A stretch of 34,464 nucleotides of DNA from Ectothiorhodospiraceae bacterium (GCA_003565775.1 PXAT01000147.1:1-34464), one strand, 5' to 3'. Numbered from the stretch's first letter, positions 1-9,292 are shown. Numbers and translations are program-made. The notes: generated by a model from the sequence alone, not told the origin.

Positions 1-24
1 TGACAAGAGGCAGGCGGTAGAACC

Positions 25-2148
25 ATGGAAGCAGCAAGCGGCAGAGAGACCCCGGGCGAGCAGAACGCGGCGGCGGACGGAATCGATCTCAGGCAACCTG
101 AACTCTATGTCAACCGGCAACTGAGTTTGCTCGAGTTCAACGCCCGGGTGCTGGAGCAGGCGCGCGACCCGGCGATGCCCTTGCTGGAACGCCTGCGCTT
201 CCTCTGTATTTCGAGCACCAATCTCGACGAGTTCTTCGAAATCCGGGTCGCCGGTTTGAAGCAGGTCTACGAACTCGGGTCGACCCAGACCGATGCCGAC
301 AATCGCACGCCGCAGGAGGTTCTGCGCGCGATAAGCGCCCGTGCACACGAGCTGGTCGATCTGCAGTATCGGGTCCTGAACGAGGAACTGACACCGGCCC
401 TGGCGGAACAGGGGATTCGCTTTATCCGTCGCGGCGACTGGACCGAGGCACAGCGCGAGTGGGTGCGCAGTTTCTTCGAGGATTCACTGCTGCCGGTGCT
501 GAGCCCGCTGGGCCTGGATCCGGCACATCCGTTCCCGCGAATCCTCAACAAGAGTCTCAACTTCATCGTCAGCCTCGACGGCAAGGACGCCTTCGGTCGC
601 AACAGCGGCATGGCCGTGGTCCAGGCGCCGCGCGCCCTGCCCCGTCTGATCCGGCTGCCTGCCGAAGTTTCGGAAAGCGAGCATGAATTCGTGTTCCTGT
701 CCTCGATCATTCACGCCTGCGTGGACGATCTGTTCACCGGCATGCAGGTCAACGGTTGCTATCAGTTCCGAGTGACGCGCAACAGTGATCTCTATGTCGA
801 CGAGGAGGAAGTCGACGATCTGCTGGTGGCGATGGAAGGCGAACTGCAGTCACGCCGTTACGGCGATGCGGTTCGCTTGGAGGTCGCGGCGAACTGCCCG
901 ACCAAACTGGCTCGCTTCCTGCTCGACGAGTTCGAGCTGGAGGAAGAAGATCTCTACCAGGTGGATGGTCCGGTCAACCTGAACCGCCTGATGGCGGTGG
1001 TCGACGGCACCGATCGGCCGAGTCTCGGCTTTCCGGGATTCACTCCCGGCATTCCGGCGGACATCGCCCGCAGCAGCAGCATCTTCAAATTACTTCGGGC
1101 TCAGGATGTGCTGCTGCACCATCCGTTCCAGTCCTTCGCGCCGGTAATCGATTTTCTGCGCCAGGCGGCGAAAGATTCGAAGGTGCTGGCCATCAAGCAG
1201 ACCCTGTATCGCACGGGGCCGGACTCGGCCATCGTCGACGCCCTGGTGGTGGCAGCGCGGGCCGGGAAGGAAGTCACGGTGGTCATCGAGTTGCGGGCGC
1301 GCTTCGACGAAGAAGACAACATCAAGCTGGCCAACCGGCTGCAGGATGCCGGCGCCCACGTGGTGTATGGCGTGGTCGGCCACAAGACCCATGCGAAAAT
1401 GGTGCTGGTCGTGCGGCGCGAGGATCAGACACTGCGCAATTACGTCCATCTCGGTACCGGTAACTATCACGCGCGTACTGCACGCCTTTATACCGACTAC
1501 GGACTCATGACCAGTGACCCGGCCATCGGCGCCGACATGCACAAGATCTTTCAGCAGCTCACCAGCCTGGGCAAGGTCTCGCGTCTGAACAAACTGCTGG
1601 AATCGCCGTTCACCCTGTATGACGGCCTGATGCGCATGATCGAGGACGAGGCCGAGCATGCGGCGAACGGCCATCCGGCTCGCATCATCATCAAGGTCAA
1701 CTCCCTGGTGGAACCCCGTTTCATTCGTGCCCTGTATGCGGCCTCCCAGGCCGGCGTGCAGATCGACCTGATCGTGCGCGGCATGTGTTGTCTGCGTCCC
1801 GGGGTAGTCGGCGTCTCGGAAAACATCCGTGTGCGCTCGATCATCGGCCGGTTCCTGGAACACACGCGTGTCTATTACTTCGCCAACAAGGGCAAACCGC
1901 GCCTTTACCTGAGCAGCGCCGACTGCATGGAGCGCAATTTCTTCCGACGAGTGGAAACCGGCTTCCCGATCGATCAGCCCCCCCTGCAACAACAGGTACT
2001 CAACGACCTGGAAGCCTACTTGCGGGACACTGCGCTGGCCTGGCTCATGGCCGAGGATGGCAGCTACCGCCGCGCAGAACCGGATGACGACGCCGAAGCG
2101 TTCTCGTCGCAGGCAGCACTGCTGGAACGGCTTGCCGAACGCGCCTGA
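25..2148 (+). CDS. ppk1: Polyphosphate kinase PPK1
   Basis: This enzyme reversibly transfers the gamma-phosphate of ATP onto a growing inorganic polyphosphate chain. The 707-residue product has the full PPK1 layout: an N-terminal helical domain (about residues 27-130, with RQLSLLEFN and STNLDEFFEIR), a middle domain, and two phospholipase D-like C-terminal domains. The predicted autophosphorylated histidine is H456 in GHKTHAK; the second conserved histidine is H613 in EHTRVYYF, followed by LYLSSADCMERN. Length matches the family. The ATG has only a modest purine-rich stretch upstream (AGGCGG near 11-16). The gene faces the ppx gene ending at 11083, with two metal-resistance cassettes in between. 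The family and complete active site are seen directly; a role in metal tolerance is inference only. Confidence 0.97.
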   Translation: MEAASGRETPGEQNAAADGIDLRQPELYVNRQLSLLEFNARVLEQARDPAMPLLERLRFLCISSTNLDEFFEIRVAGLKQVYELGSTQTDADNRTPQEVLRAISARAHELVDLQYRVLNEELTPALAEQGIRFIRRGDWTEAQREWVRSFFEDSLLPVLSPLGLDPAHPFPRILNKSLNFIVSLDGKDAFGRNSGMAVVQAPRALPRLIRLPAEVSESEHEFVFLSSIIHACVDDLFTGMQVNGCYQFRVTRNSDLYVDEEEVDDLLVAMEGELQSRRYGDAVRLEVAANCPTKLARFLLDEFELEEEDLYQVDGPVNLNRLMAVVDGTDRPSLGFPGFTPGIPADIARSSSIFKLLRAQDVLLHHPFQSFAPVIDFLRQAAKDSKVLAIKQTLYRTGPDSAIVDALVVAARAGKEVTVVIELRARFDEEDNIKLANRLQDAGAHVVYGVVGHKTHAKMVLVVRREDQTLRNYVHLGTGNYHARTARLYTDYGLMTSDPAIGADMHKIFQQLTSLGKVSRLNKLLESPFTLYDGLMRMIEDEAEHAANGHPARIIIKVNSLVEPRFIRALYAASQAGVQIDLIVRGMCCLRPGVVGVSENIRVRSIIGRFLEHTRVYYFANKGKPRLYLSSADCMERNFFRRVETGFPIDQPPLQQQVLNDLEAYLRDTALAWLMAEDGSYRRAEPDDDAEAFSSQAALLERLAERA

Positions 2149-2193
2149 GCACGGAGCCGCGAACGCACCGGCAGGAACCGGGAGCGAGCGGTA

Positions 2194-2221
2194 GCGTGGG
2201 TCAGGCGAGGCGGACCCACGC
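2194..2221. repeat. Perfect 9-bp-arm hairpin repeat (GTAG-GTG family)
   Basis: Arms GCGTGGGTC (2194-2202) and GACCCACGC (2213-2221) pair perfectly around a 10-nt loop. The 186-bp gap 2149-2334 between ppk and the next gene holds this element and no convincing gene. There is no T-run after it, so it is not a standard intrinsic terminator. A related hairpin with the same flanks (GTAG before it, CGCGG then GTT after it) lies at 34356-34380, which suggests a dispersed repeat family. Confidence 0.75.
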
Positions 2222-2334
2222 GGGGTTGGCTCTGAAACAATGCCAGCGGCTGGCCTCGAACAGCAGCGCAGCGTGCGTTCACAGCCGGCGAATAAGCCCT
2301 GCTCGCGACATGACGGTTTACGAGGAGTGCATCC

Positions 2335-3246
2335 ATGCGAACTCTTGCAACCTGTATCACCACCCTGCTCATCGGCCTGACCCTCACGGCCCAGGCAGAC
2401 GATCTCCCCCATCGCGACGACTTCACGATGAATGCCATCGGCGGCGGGGACTTCCGCGCCTATGTCATGGATCATGTCGCGGAAGACGACGGCTGGGCGC
2501 AGGCCATGCGCACTCTGGGCGTGCTGCACAATCACATGCACGAAATGATGACCCAGTTCGCCCACCACGCCATGGAGGAGACCGACCAGGGCGAACGGGT
2601 ACCCGGGTTCGAGCAGCGGATCTCCGGTGGCGAGTGGAGCGATTATCGCGCAGCGCTTGAGGAGAACGCTGATACCGGCTCCTGGCCGGACATGGTACAG
2701 ATCACCGAAATCATGCATGACCGCGTCCATCACATGATGGTCAGCGCCGTATTCTACGATCACGCCTCGCGCCGGCGTGACGCGGATCTTGAAGGCGACT
2801 ATCTGGACGGACGGGCACCGCACCCACAGCGGGACACGCTGCCCGAGGCGGCATCGCTGAAGGTGGAGTTCCCCGCGCCGGATGCGTTCCGTGAACGGGT
2901 CTGGCGTGACCCGATTGACGGTGAGCGCTGGCATGCGGCCTTGCAGAAAGTCACCGTCTTCGAGGTTCTGCTGCAGGACCTGATGACCCAGTTCGCCCAG
3001 TACGGCATGGCCAAACTGGACAGTGCCTGCCGTCCACCGGAGGGGGCTTCGCGGGTTTCCGGCGAGGACTGGTCGGCTTATGCCGACCGTGTTTCCGCCT
3101 GCGAGGAAACGGAATGGCAGCATCTGGTGAGGATCACCGGCCTCGCGCATGACCGGGTGCAGCACATGGCCCTGGCCTTGCTTCGCTACGATGCCGAACG
3201 CCATGACCGGGAGACGCCGGAGGCCATGGACCCGACAGGACAGTGA
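2335..3246 (+). CDS. Unknown periplasmic protein with duplicated His/Met-containing domain, coupled to chrA
   Basis: I do not recognise this 303-residue protein. It begins with a signal peptide (1-21, predicted cleavage after AQA), so it should be periplasmic. Residues 54-145 and 199-290 are two copies of one domain: both have W, then MTQFA, then R-x-SG-x-x-WS-x-Y, then W and IT-x(2-3)-HDRV-x-HM. Copy 1 is rich in His and Met (HNHMHEMM at 65-72, HHAM at 77-80, HDRVHHMM at 128-135), as in metal-binding proteins; copy 2 has lost several of these residues. The start has a strong GAGGAG ribosome-binding site 7 nt upstream. Its stop overlaps the GTG start of chrA by 4 bp, so the two are probably translated together. 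A role as metal- or oxyanion-handling partner of ChrA is inference. Confidence 0.9.
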   Translation: MRTLATCITTLLIGLTLTAQADDLPHRDDFTMNAIGGGDFRAYVMDHVAEDDGWAQAMRTLGVLHNHMHEMMTQFAHHAMEETDQGERVPGFEQRISGGEWSDYRAALEENADTGSWPDMVQITEIMHDRVHHMMVSAVFYDHASRRRDADLEGDYLDGRAPHPQRDTLPEAASLKVEFPAPDAFRERVWRDPIDGERWHAALQKVTVFEVLLQDLMTQFAQYGMAKLDSACRPPEGASRVSGEDWSAYADRVSACEETEWQHLVRITGLAHDRVQHMALALLRYDAERHDRETPEAMDPTGQ

Positions 3247-4427
3247 GCCGCGACAACGCCGCCGATGGCGGTTGGCGTGAGGTCTTCTCCGCCTTCCTGA
3301 AACTGGGCCTGACCTCGTTCGGTGGGCCGGTGGCTCACCTGGCCTTTTTCCAGACCGTGTTCGTCCGCGAACGCCAGTGGCTGGACAGCCGGGCCTATGC
3401 CGAACTGGTCGCCCTCTGTCAGTTCCTGCCCGGCCCGGCCAGCAGCCAGGTCGGTATCGCCATCGGCCTGCATCGGGCAGGGTTGAAAGGCGCACTGGCG
3501 GCCTGGGTCGCCTTCACTACGCCGTCGGCAATCATCATGATCATCGCCGGAATGACGCTCGCCGGCACCGACCTCAGTGATCAGACAGGCGTCATCCAGG
3601 GCCTGAAGGCAGCGGCTGTCGGGGTCGTTGCCTGGGCGCTCTGGGGCATGAGTCGCAGCCTGACGCCGGACGGCCCGCGCCTGTTAATCGCCGCCCTCGC
3701 CTGCGCCATGGCAATTCTGATCCCGACCATTGCCGGCCAACTCGGTGGTCTGCTTGCCGGCGCCGTTCTGGCCCGCTGGCTGGTGCCGGAGGCCGAAGCC
3801 GGCACCGGTGGCCGGCTGCAAATCGCCATCGGACGGCGGACAGGCCTGATCGCCGGTCTGCTGTTCGTATCGGGACTGATCGGCCTGCCGTTGCTGGCCA
3901 GCCTCGGCAACCACACGGCCCTGACCATCGTCGATTCGATGTACCGGGCCGGCGCGCTGGTCTTCGGTGGCGGCCATGTGGTGCTGCCTTTGCTGCACGC
4001 CGAGACGGTGCAGCCGGGTCTGATTCCGTCGGACACCTTTCTCGCCGGCTACGGCCTGGCACAGGCCATGCCCGGTCCGCTGTTCTCGTTCGCGGGGCTG
4101 ATCGGCAGCAGCGCAGGTGGTGTGGGACTCGGTCTGCTCGCCGTCGCCGCGATCTTTCTGCCGGGCAGTCTGCTGGTGCTGGCGATCCTGCCGGTCTGGG
4201 GGCGACTGCGTCAGAATCAACGCGTGCGACGCGTGCTGGGGGGCGTGAATGCCGCCGTGGTCGGCATTCTGGCCGCCGCGCTCTACGACCCGGTGATCAC
4301 CGCCGGCATAGAGCACTGGCTGCATGTGGTTGTTGCCCTGGCCGTGGTGGGCGCGCTGGCCTGGGGACGCGTGCCGGTCTGGCTGTTGATCGTGCTTGCT
4401 GCGCTGGCCGGTCTGGTACTCCTCTGA
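3243..4427 (+). CDS. chrA: Chromate transporter ChrA (two-domain CHR family)
   Basis: ChrA is an inner-membrane transporter that exports chromate. The 394-residue product has the two homologous halves of long CHR proteins. The N-terminal half carries LTSFGGPVAHLAFF (about 23-36) and FLPGPASSQVGIAIG (61-75); the C-terminal half carries the matching VFGGGHVVLPLL (240-251) and AQAMPGPLFSFAGLIG (273-288). Many hydrophobic segments span the rest. Translation starts at GTG, within GTGA that overlaps the stop of the upstream gene, so coupling to that unknown periplasmic protein is likely. The gene ends 40 bp from the convergent cusA end, with no clear terminator between them. Substrate specificity beyond the family (chromate, possibly sulfate-linked) cannot be read from sequence. 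Confidence 0.95.
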   Translation: MSRDNAADGGWREVFSAFLKLGLTSFGGPVAHLAFFQTVFVRERQWLDSRAYAELVALCQFLPGPASSQVGIAIGLHRAGLKGALAAWVAFTTPSAIIMIIAGMTLAGTDLSDQTGVIQGLKAAAVGVVAWALWGMSRSLTPDGPRLLIAALACAMAILIPTIAGQLGGLLAGAVLARWLVPEAEAGTGGRLQIAIGRRTGLIAGLLFVSGLIGLPLLASLGNHTALTIVDSMYRAGALVFGGGHVVLPLLHAETVQPGLIPSDTFLAGYGLAQAMPGPLFSFAGLIGSSAGGVGLGLLAVAAIFLPGSLLVLAILPVWGRLRQNQRVRRVLGGVNAAVVGILAAALYDPVITAGIEHWLHVVVALAVVGALAWGRVPVWLLIVLAALAGLVLL

Positions 4428-4467
4428 GACTTCGATGATCAACCCGGAAAGCGGGCGCGAATCCATG

Positions 4468-7400
4468 TCACGGCGACAACGCCCGGCGCTTCCATAACCA
4501 GTAAAGCACCGGGACCAGCAGCAGGGACACCAGCGGCGCCGTGATCATGCCGCCGACCATCGGTGCCGCGACCCGCTGCATGGCCTCGGCCCCGAGTCCG
4601 TCGGCAAACAGCAGCGGACTCAGGCCCAGCACCACGGTCATGGCGGTCATGGCCTTGGGTCGGATGCGCATCACTGCGCCGTCCATGATCGCCGCCCGCA
4701 ATTCCGCGCGGCTTGTCGGTTCCGCTTGCGCCACCGCATTGCGGATGTACATCAGCATGACCACGGCGAATTCGGCGGCGAGCCCCAGCAGCAGAATGAA
4801 CCCGGCAGCCACCGCCACCGAGACGTTCAGCCCCATCAGATAGAGGATCCAGACACCGCCGACTGCGGCAAACGGCAGGGAACCGATCAGCATCAGTGCC
4901 TCGGCAGCACTGCGGAAACACAGATAGAGCAGGATGAAAATCAGGATCAGGGTGACCGGAACCACCATGGATAACCGCTCCCGGGCCCGTTCCAGATGTT
5001 CGTACTGGCCGGACCAGGTCAGCGAGTAACCGGCCGGCAGATTCACCTGTTCGCGCACGGCCTCCCTTGCGGCAGCCACGTAGGACCCGAGATCCCGACC
5101 GCGGACGTCCAGCGTCACCAGGCCGTTCAGGCGCGCGTTCTCGGTCCGGATCATGGCCGGTCCGTCGGTGATCTCGACTCGCGCCAGGGCATCCAGCGGC
5201 AGATGGTTGCCATCGGCCGTAACCACGGGCAATTCCCGCAGGCGCTCGATGGAATCGCGCCAGTCCTGGGGATAACGCAGGCTGACCGGGTAGCGCTCCA
5301 GACCTTCCACAGTCTCGGTGATATCCATGCCGCCGACGGCGGTCTGGATCACTCTCTGGATGTCGTCGATGCCGAGACCATGACGGGCCGCAGCGCGCCG
5401 GTCTATATCGATCTCGATGTAGCGGCCGGTACCCGTGCGCTCGGCAAAGGCCGATGCGGTGCCGGGCAGGTCCGTCAGCACCCGCTCGATGTCGCGACCG
5501 ATACGCTCGATTTCAGCGAGATCCGGTCCCGCGATCTTCACGCCGACCGGTGAGCGGACCCCGGTGGAGAGCATGTCGATGCGGGTCTTGATCGGCGGCA
5601 CCCAGACATTCGACGCACCGGTAATCTGCACCGCCTCGTCCAGTTCGCGGATCAGATCATCTTTGGTCAGACCCTCGCGCCATTGATCGCGGGGCTTGAA
5701 CCGGATCACGGTCTCGAGCATGCCCAGCGGTGCGGGATCGGTGGCCGTCTCGGCGCGCCCCGCCTTGCCGAACACCTGCTTCACTTCGGGCACGGTCATG
5801 ATCATGCGGTCGGTCTGCTGCAGGAACTCGCGAACCTTGCCGATGGACGCGCCGGGATTCAGCGTCGGCATGTACATCAGGTCACCCTCGTCCATGTCCG
5901 GCATGAATTCGGTCCCCAGACGGCTTGCCGGATAGAGCATGCTGACGGCGAGCAACAGCGCCGCCAGCAAGGTCAGCCAGGGATGCCGCAGCAGGACATC
6001 CAGCGTCGGGCGGTACAGGACGATCAGGCCGCGGCTCAGCGGATGGGAGGCTTCGGGCAGAATACGGCCACGTACCAGATAGCCCATCAGCACCGGGACC
6101 AGAGTGATACCGAGCCCCGCCGCCACGGCCATGGCATAGGTACCGGTGAAGGCCAGCGGGTGAAACAGCCGACCCTCCTGCCCTTCCAGGGTGAACAGGG
6201 GCAGGAAGCTGACCACGATGATCAGCAGGGCAAAGAACAGCGGTCGCCCGGTTTCCTTGGCGGCGACGGCCACCGTGGTCCAGCGATCCTCGTCGGGTGG
6301 TGCGCGTTCCAGGCGCTTGTGCAGGTTTTCCACCATGACAATGGCGGCGTCCACCATGGCACCGATGGTGACCGCAATACCGCCCAGGGACATGATGTTG
6401 GCGTCGATACCCTGCTGCTGCATGATTAGCAGCGCCGCCATGATGCCGATGGGCAGACTGACAATGGCGACCAGTGCCGAACGCAGATGCAGCAGGAATA
6501 CGGCGCAGACCAGCGCGATGATCAGAAACTCCTGCACCAGCTTCCCGGACAGGTTGCGCACCGAGCCCTGAATCAGCTCGGAACGGTCGTAGGTCTCCAC
6601 GACCTCCACGCCCTCGGGCAGGCCGGGCTTGAGTTCCTCCAGTCGCTGTTTGACCCGCTCGATAGTGGCCAGCGCGTTTTCGCCATGGCGCATGACCACG
6701 AAGCCGCCCACCACCTCGCCTTCACCGTCCAGTTCGGCGATGCCGCGGCGCGCCCTCGGCCCGGTGCGGATGTCGGCAACGTTCTCCAGCAGAACCGGTG
6801 TGCCGTTGTTGCTGCGGCCCAAGGGGATGGCGCGCAGATCCTCGATACCGCTCAGGTAGCCGCGGGAGCGCACCATGTACTCGGCCTCGGCCATCTCCAC
6901 CACCGAGCCACCGGCTTCCTGGTTAGCGCCCTGAATCGCGCGACGGACCTGATCCAGCGTCAGGTCGTAGGCACGGGCCCGGTCCGGGTCGAGCTGCACC
7001 TGGTACTGCCGCACCATTCCGCCCAGCGGGGCGACCTCGGCCACACCTTCCACCGATTGCAGTTCGAAACGCAGGAACCAGTCCTGCAGCGAACGAAGTT
7101 GCCCCAGGTCGTGTCGGCCGCTGCGGTCCACCAGCGCGTACTGGTAGACCCAGCCAACCCCGGTCGCGTCGGGTCCCAGTGCCGGTCGGGCCTGGGCGGG
7201 CAGATTCGGCGCAACCTGATTCAGGTATTCCAGCACTCTGGCGCGCGCCCAGTACGGGTCGGTGCCGTCGTCGAACAGCACATAGACGAAGGAATCGCCG
7301 AACATGGAAAAGCCCCGCACGTCGCGGGCATTCGGCACCGACAGCAGGGCTGTCGTCAGCGGATAGGTGACCTGGTCTTCGACCACCTGGGGTGCCTGGC

Positions 7401-7563
7401 CGGCAAAGCTTGTGTGGACGATAACCTGCACGTCGGAGAGATCCGGGATGGCGTCCAGCGGTGTCTGCCGCAGGCTGAACACCCCCCAGACCACGAACAC
7501 CGCGGTCAGCAGCAGGACCAGTAGCCGGTTATCCAGCGACCACTGCACGATACGATCAATCAT
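4468..7563 (-). CDS. cusA: CusA-type heavy-metal RND efflux pump (HME4 class, Cu(I)/Ag(I))
   Basis: This is the inner-membrane proton-driven pump of a tripartite efflux system. The 1031-residue protein starts MIDRIVQWSL and has the full RND layout: TM1 (about 14-30), a large periplasmic loop, a TM cluster (about 345-540), a second loop and final TMs. The signature GAMVDAAIVMVEN (401-413) places it in the HME4 group, known for Cu(I)/Ag(I) export; D405 and E412 fall at the family's proton-relay positions. Met-rich stretches such as DLMYMPT resemble the CusA methionine relay. I chose the ATG at 7563 because it matches the family N-terminus; the open frame continues 42 codons upstream inside cusB. 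The start overlaps the cusB stop by 8 bp. It is the last gene of the cus operon. Confidence 0.96.
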   Translation of the reverse strand: MIDRIVQWSLDNRLLVLLLTAVFVVWGVFSLRQTPLDAIPDLSDVQVIVHTSFAGQAPQVVEDQVTYPLTTALLSVPNARDVRGFSMFGDSFVYVLFDDGTDPYWARARVLEYLNQVAPNLPAQARPALGPDATGVGWVYQYALVDRSGRHDLGQLRSLQDWFLRFELQSVEGVAEVAPLGGMVRQYQVQLDPDRARAYDLTLDQVRRAIQGANQEAGGSVVEMAEAEYMVRSRGYLSGIEDLRAIPLGRSNNGTPVLLENVADIRTGPRARRGIAELDGEGEVVGGFVVMRHGENALATIERVKQRLEELKPGLPEGVEVVETYDRSELIQGSVRNLSGKLVQEFLIIALVCAVFLLHLRSALVAIVSLPIGIMAALLIMQQQGIDANIMSLGGIAVTIGAMVDAAIVMVENLHKRLERAPPDEDRWTTVAVAAKETGRPLFFALLIIVVSFLPLFTLEGQEGRLFHPLAFTGTYAMAVAAGLGITLVPVLMGYLVRGRILPEASHPLSRGLIVLYRPTLDVLLRHPWLTLLAALLLAVSMLYPASRLGTEFMPDMDEGDLMYMPTLNPGASIGKVREFLQQTDRMIMTVPEVKQVFGKAGRAETATDPAPLGMLETVIRFKPRDQWREGLTKDDLIRELDEAVQITGASNVWVPPIKTRIDMLSTGVRSPVGVKIAGPDLAEIERIGRDIERVLTDLPGTASAFAERTGTGRYIEIDIDRRAAARHGLGIDDIQRVIQTAVGGMDITETVEGLERYPVSLRYPQDWRDSIERLRELPVVTADGNHLPLDALARVEITDGPAMIRTENARLNGLVTLDVRGRDLGSYVAAAREAVREQVNLPAGYSLTWSGQYEHLERARERLSMVVPVTLILIFILLYLCFRSAAEALMLIGSLPFAAVGGVWILYLMGLNVSVAVAAGFILLLGLAAEFAVVMLMYIRNAVAQAEPTSRAELRAAIMDGAVMRIRPKAMTAMTVVLGLSPLLFADGLGAEAMQRVAAPMVGGMITAPLVSLLLVPVLYWLWKRRALSP

Positions 7564-9292
7564 GCGCGTGGTCCCCGTGGTCATGGTCCGGCAGCACCTC
7601 GATGGCGGTGATTTCGTAGCCGAAGGGCTCCGCCTCGCCGGCGCGGAAGCGGATCCGCATGCCTTCCTCCACCTGCTCCAGGTCCACATCCTCGGCGACC
7701 AGGAAATTCATGGTCATCGCCGCCATGTCCAGATCGGGAATCGGGCCGTGCGAGATGTTCATCTCCCGGTTTTCCCAGTTCACCCGGTTGACCTTGGCCT
7801 CGGCCCAGGCGTCGTCAGCGGTTGGCCCGCCGTTGTCGTCAGGCACTTCGATGGCGACCACCCGGTAGACGCCCGCCTCGGGCCTGGTCATGCGAAAGCG
7901 GACCTCGGCCCCGGGCGTGATGCCCTCGAGTGACAGATCGTCGGCCAGCTCGAAGTCCATGGTCATTTCCGGCCAGTCCAGTTCGGGAATGGGCGCATGG
8001 CTGAGATTGATGGTCCCGGCATCGACATCGATCGCGTTGACGACGCCCTCGGCAGAAATCTCCCGCTCGTCCTCGTCGGCTGTCGGCTCGTCCAGGCGTC
8101 CGAGCTCGGCCGTGACGCTGGATTCGGAATCGATCAGGAACTGACCCGAGGTGACGACCCGCTCGCCATCCTCCAGACCCTTGAGGATTTCCAGTCTGTC
8201 GCCCGCCCGGCGCCCGACCCGGACCTCTCTCGCCTGGAAGTTGCCCTCGCCGCGGTCGACGATGACCCGGCTCTGTCGTCCGGTACGAATGACGGCCTCG
8301 GCCGGCACATGCACGGCATCGGTGATGGTTTCCGCATCGAGTCGCACGCGTGCATACATGCCCGGTTTCAGGGCGCGGTCAGGATTGTCGAGCAGCAGGC
8401 GGGCGCGCACCGTGCGAGTGGGCGTGGCCAGCGCCGGATAGATGAAATCGACGCGGGACTGAAGGCTCTCACCGGGTCGGGATGACAGGTGAACCTCTGC
8501 CCGCTGCCCGATGCTGATCCCGTCAGACTGCTTTTCGAAGAGATCGACCAGCATCCAGACCCGGGACAGGTCGGCGATGGTCATCAGCGAGTCGACCGGG
8601 GTGACAAACATGCCTTCGCGGATCTGCAGTTCCTGCACGATGCCATCGTGCGCGGCGTGGACCGGGACCCGGTGTCGGACGTTGCCGGTACGCTCCACCT
8701 CGCGGATATCTTGGCTCCGCATACCCAGCGCCCGCAGGCGTTCCCGTGCCGGCTCGAGACCTCCACCGCGGCGCACCGACTGCAGCAACTCTTCCTGAGC
8801 ATTGACCAGCGTCGGGGAATACAGCCTGAACAACAGTTGCCCCGCCTCGACCTGCTCTCCGATGGTGCGCACCTGCAATTCCTCGACCCAGCCCTCGGTG
8901 CGCATGTGCACATGGGAAAGGCCCGCCTCGTCGTAGTCGACAACGCCGAAGGCGTCCACCGGACGCACCAGCTCACCGCGTTCCGCGGTCGCCGAGCGGA
9001 GATTCATGTTCTGCAGCACGGCGCTGCGAATGCGGACCGTGCCAGGCTCCTTCTCGTCCCCGTTGTCATCCGCATAGACCGGGATGTAGTCCATGCCCAT
9101 GTGGTCCTGCCGGGGTTCCGGCGAGGTGATTGAGGAGTCCATGGGGTTGCGGTAATAGAGAATCTCCCGGTCCGCATCGACGGCTTCGGCCTGGTCGTGC
9201 TCCATGCCATGGAGCAGATACCAGTAGGTCGCGGCGGCGCCTGTCACACCGCCGAGAAGCAGCATAAGGAGGGCAAATAACAGCTTTTTCAT
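7556..9292 (-). CDS. cusB: CusB-type membrane fusion protein with two C-terminal CusF-like domains
   Basis: This periplasmic adaptor joins the pump to the outer-membrane channel. The 578-residue order is: N-terminal signal/anchor (1-26), a CusB-type metal-binding segment (YYRNPMD at 46-52 and HMGMDYIP at 64-71), barrel-sandwich and beta-barrel regions (about 110-400), then two CusF-like domains (about 415-484 and 499-566) and a His-rich tail (HDHGDHAHD). CusF-like domain 1 keeps all known CusF Cu(I)/Ag(I)-contacting residues: H432, W440, M443, M445. Domain 2 has H515, M526 and M528 but M523 in place of the tryptophan. The ATG at 9292 overlaps the cusC stop by 4 bp. A fused CusF implies a built-in periplasmic metallochaperone; the tandem arrangement is the unusual part. 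The family call is firm, the metal preference inferred. Confidence 0.95.
   Translation of the reverse strand: MKKLLFALLMLLLGGVTGAAATYWYLLHGMEHDQAEAVDADREILYYRNPMDSSITSPEPRQDHMGMDYIPVYADDNGDEKEPGTVRIRSAVLQNMNLRSATAERGELVRPVDAFGVVDYDEAGLSHVHMRTEGWVEELQVRTIGEQVEAGQLLFRLYSPTLVNAQEELLQSVRRGGGLEPARERLRALGMRSQDIREVERTGNVRHRVPVHAAHDGIVQELQIREGMFVTPVDSLMTIADLSRVWMLVDLFEKQSDGISIGQRAEVHLSSRPGESLQSRVDFIYPALATPTRTVRARLLLDNPDRALKPGMYARVRLDAETITDAVHVPAEAVIRTGRQSRVIVDRGEGNFQAREVRVGRRAGDRLEILKGLEDGERVVTSGQFLIDSESSVTAELGRLDEPTADEDEREISAEGVVNAIDVDAGTINLSHAPIPELDWPEMTMDFELADDLSLEGITPGAEVRFRMTRPEAGVYRVVAIEVPDDNGGPTADDAWAEAKVNRVNWENREMNISHGPIPDLDMAAMTMNFLVAEDVDLEQVEEGMRIRFRAGEAEPFGYEITAIEVLPDHDHGDHAHD

Noticed and set aside
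1090-3495. Open frame of about 800 codons on the minus strand across ppk, the unknown gene and chrA
   Set aside because: It crosses three well-supported plus-strand genes and has no recognisable protein features; it is a GC-driven antisense frame.
4428-4467. Terminator between chrA and cusA (CCCG-GAAAG-CGGG)
   Set aside because: The stem has only 4 bp and no T-run follows on either strand.
6487-7524. Long plus-strand open frame inside cusA
   Set aside because: Antisense shadow of cusA, rich in H, Q and G as expected for reversed high-GC codons, with no motif.
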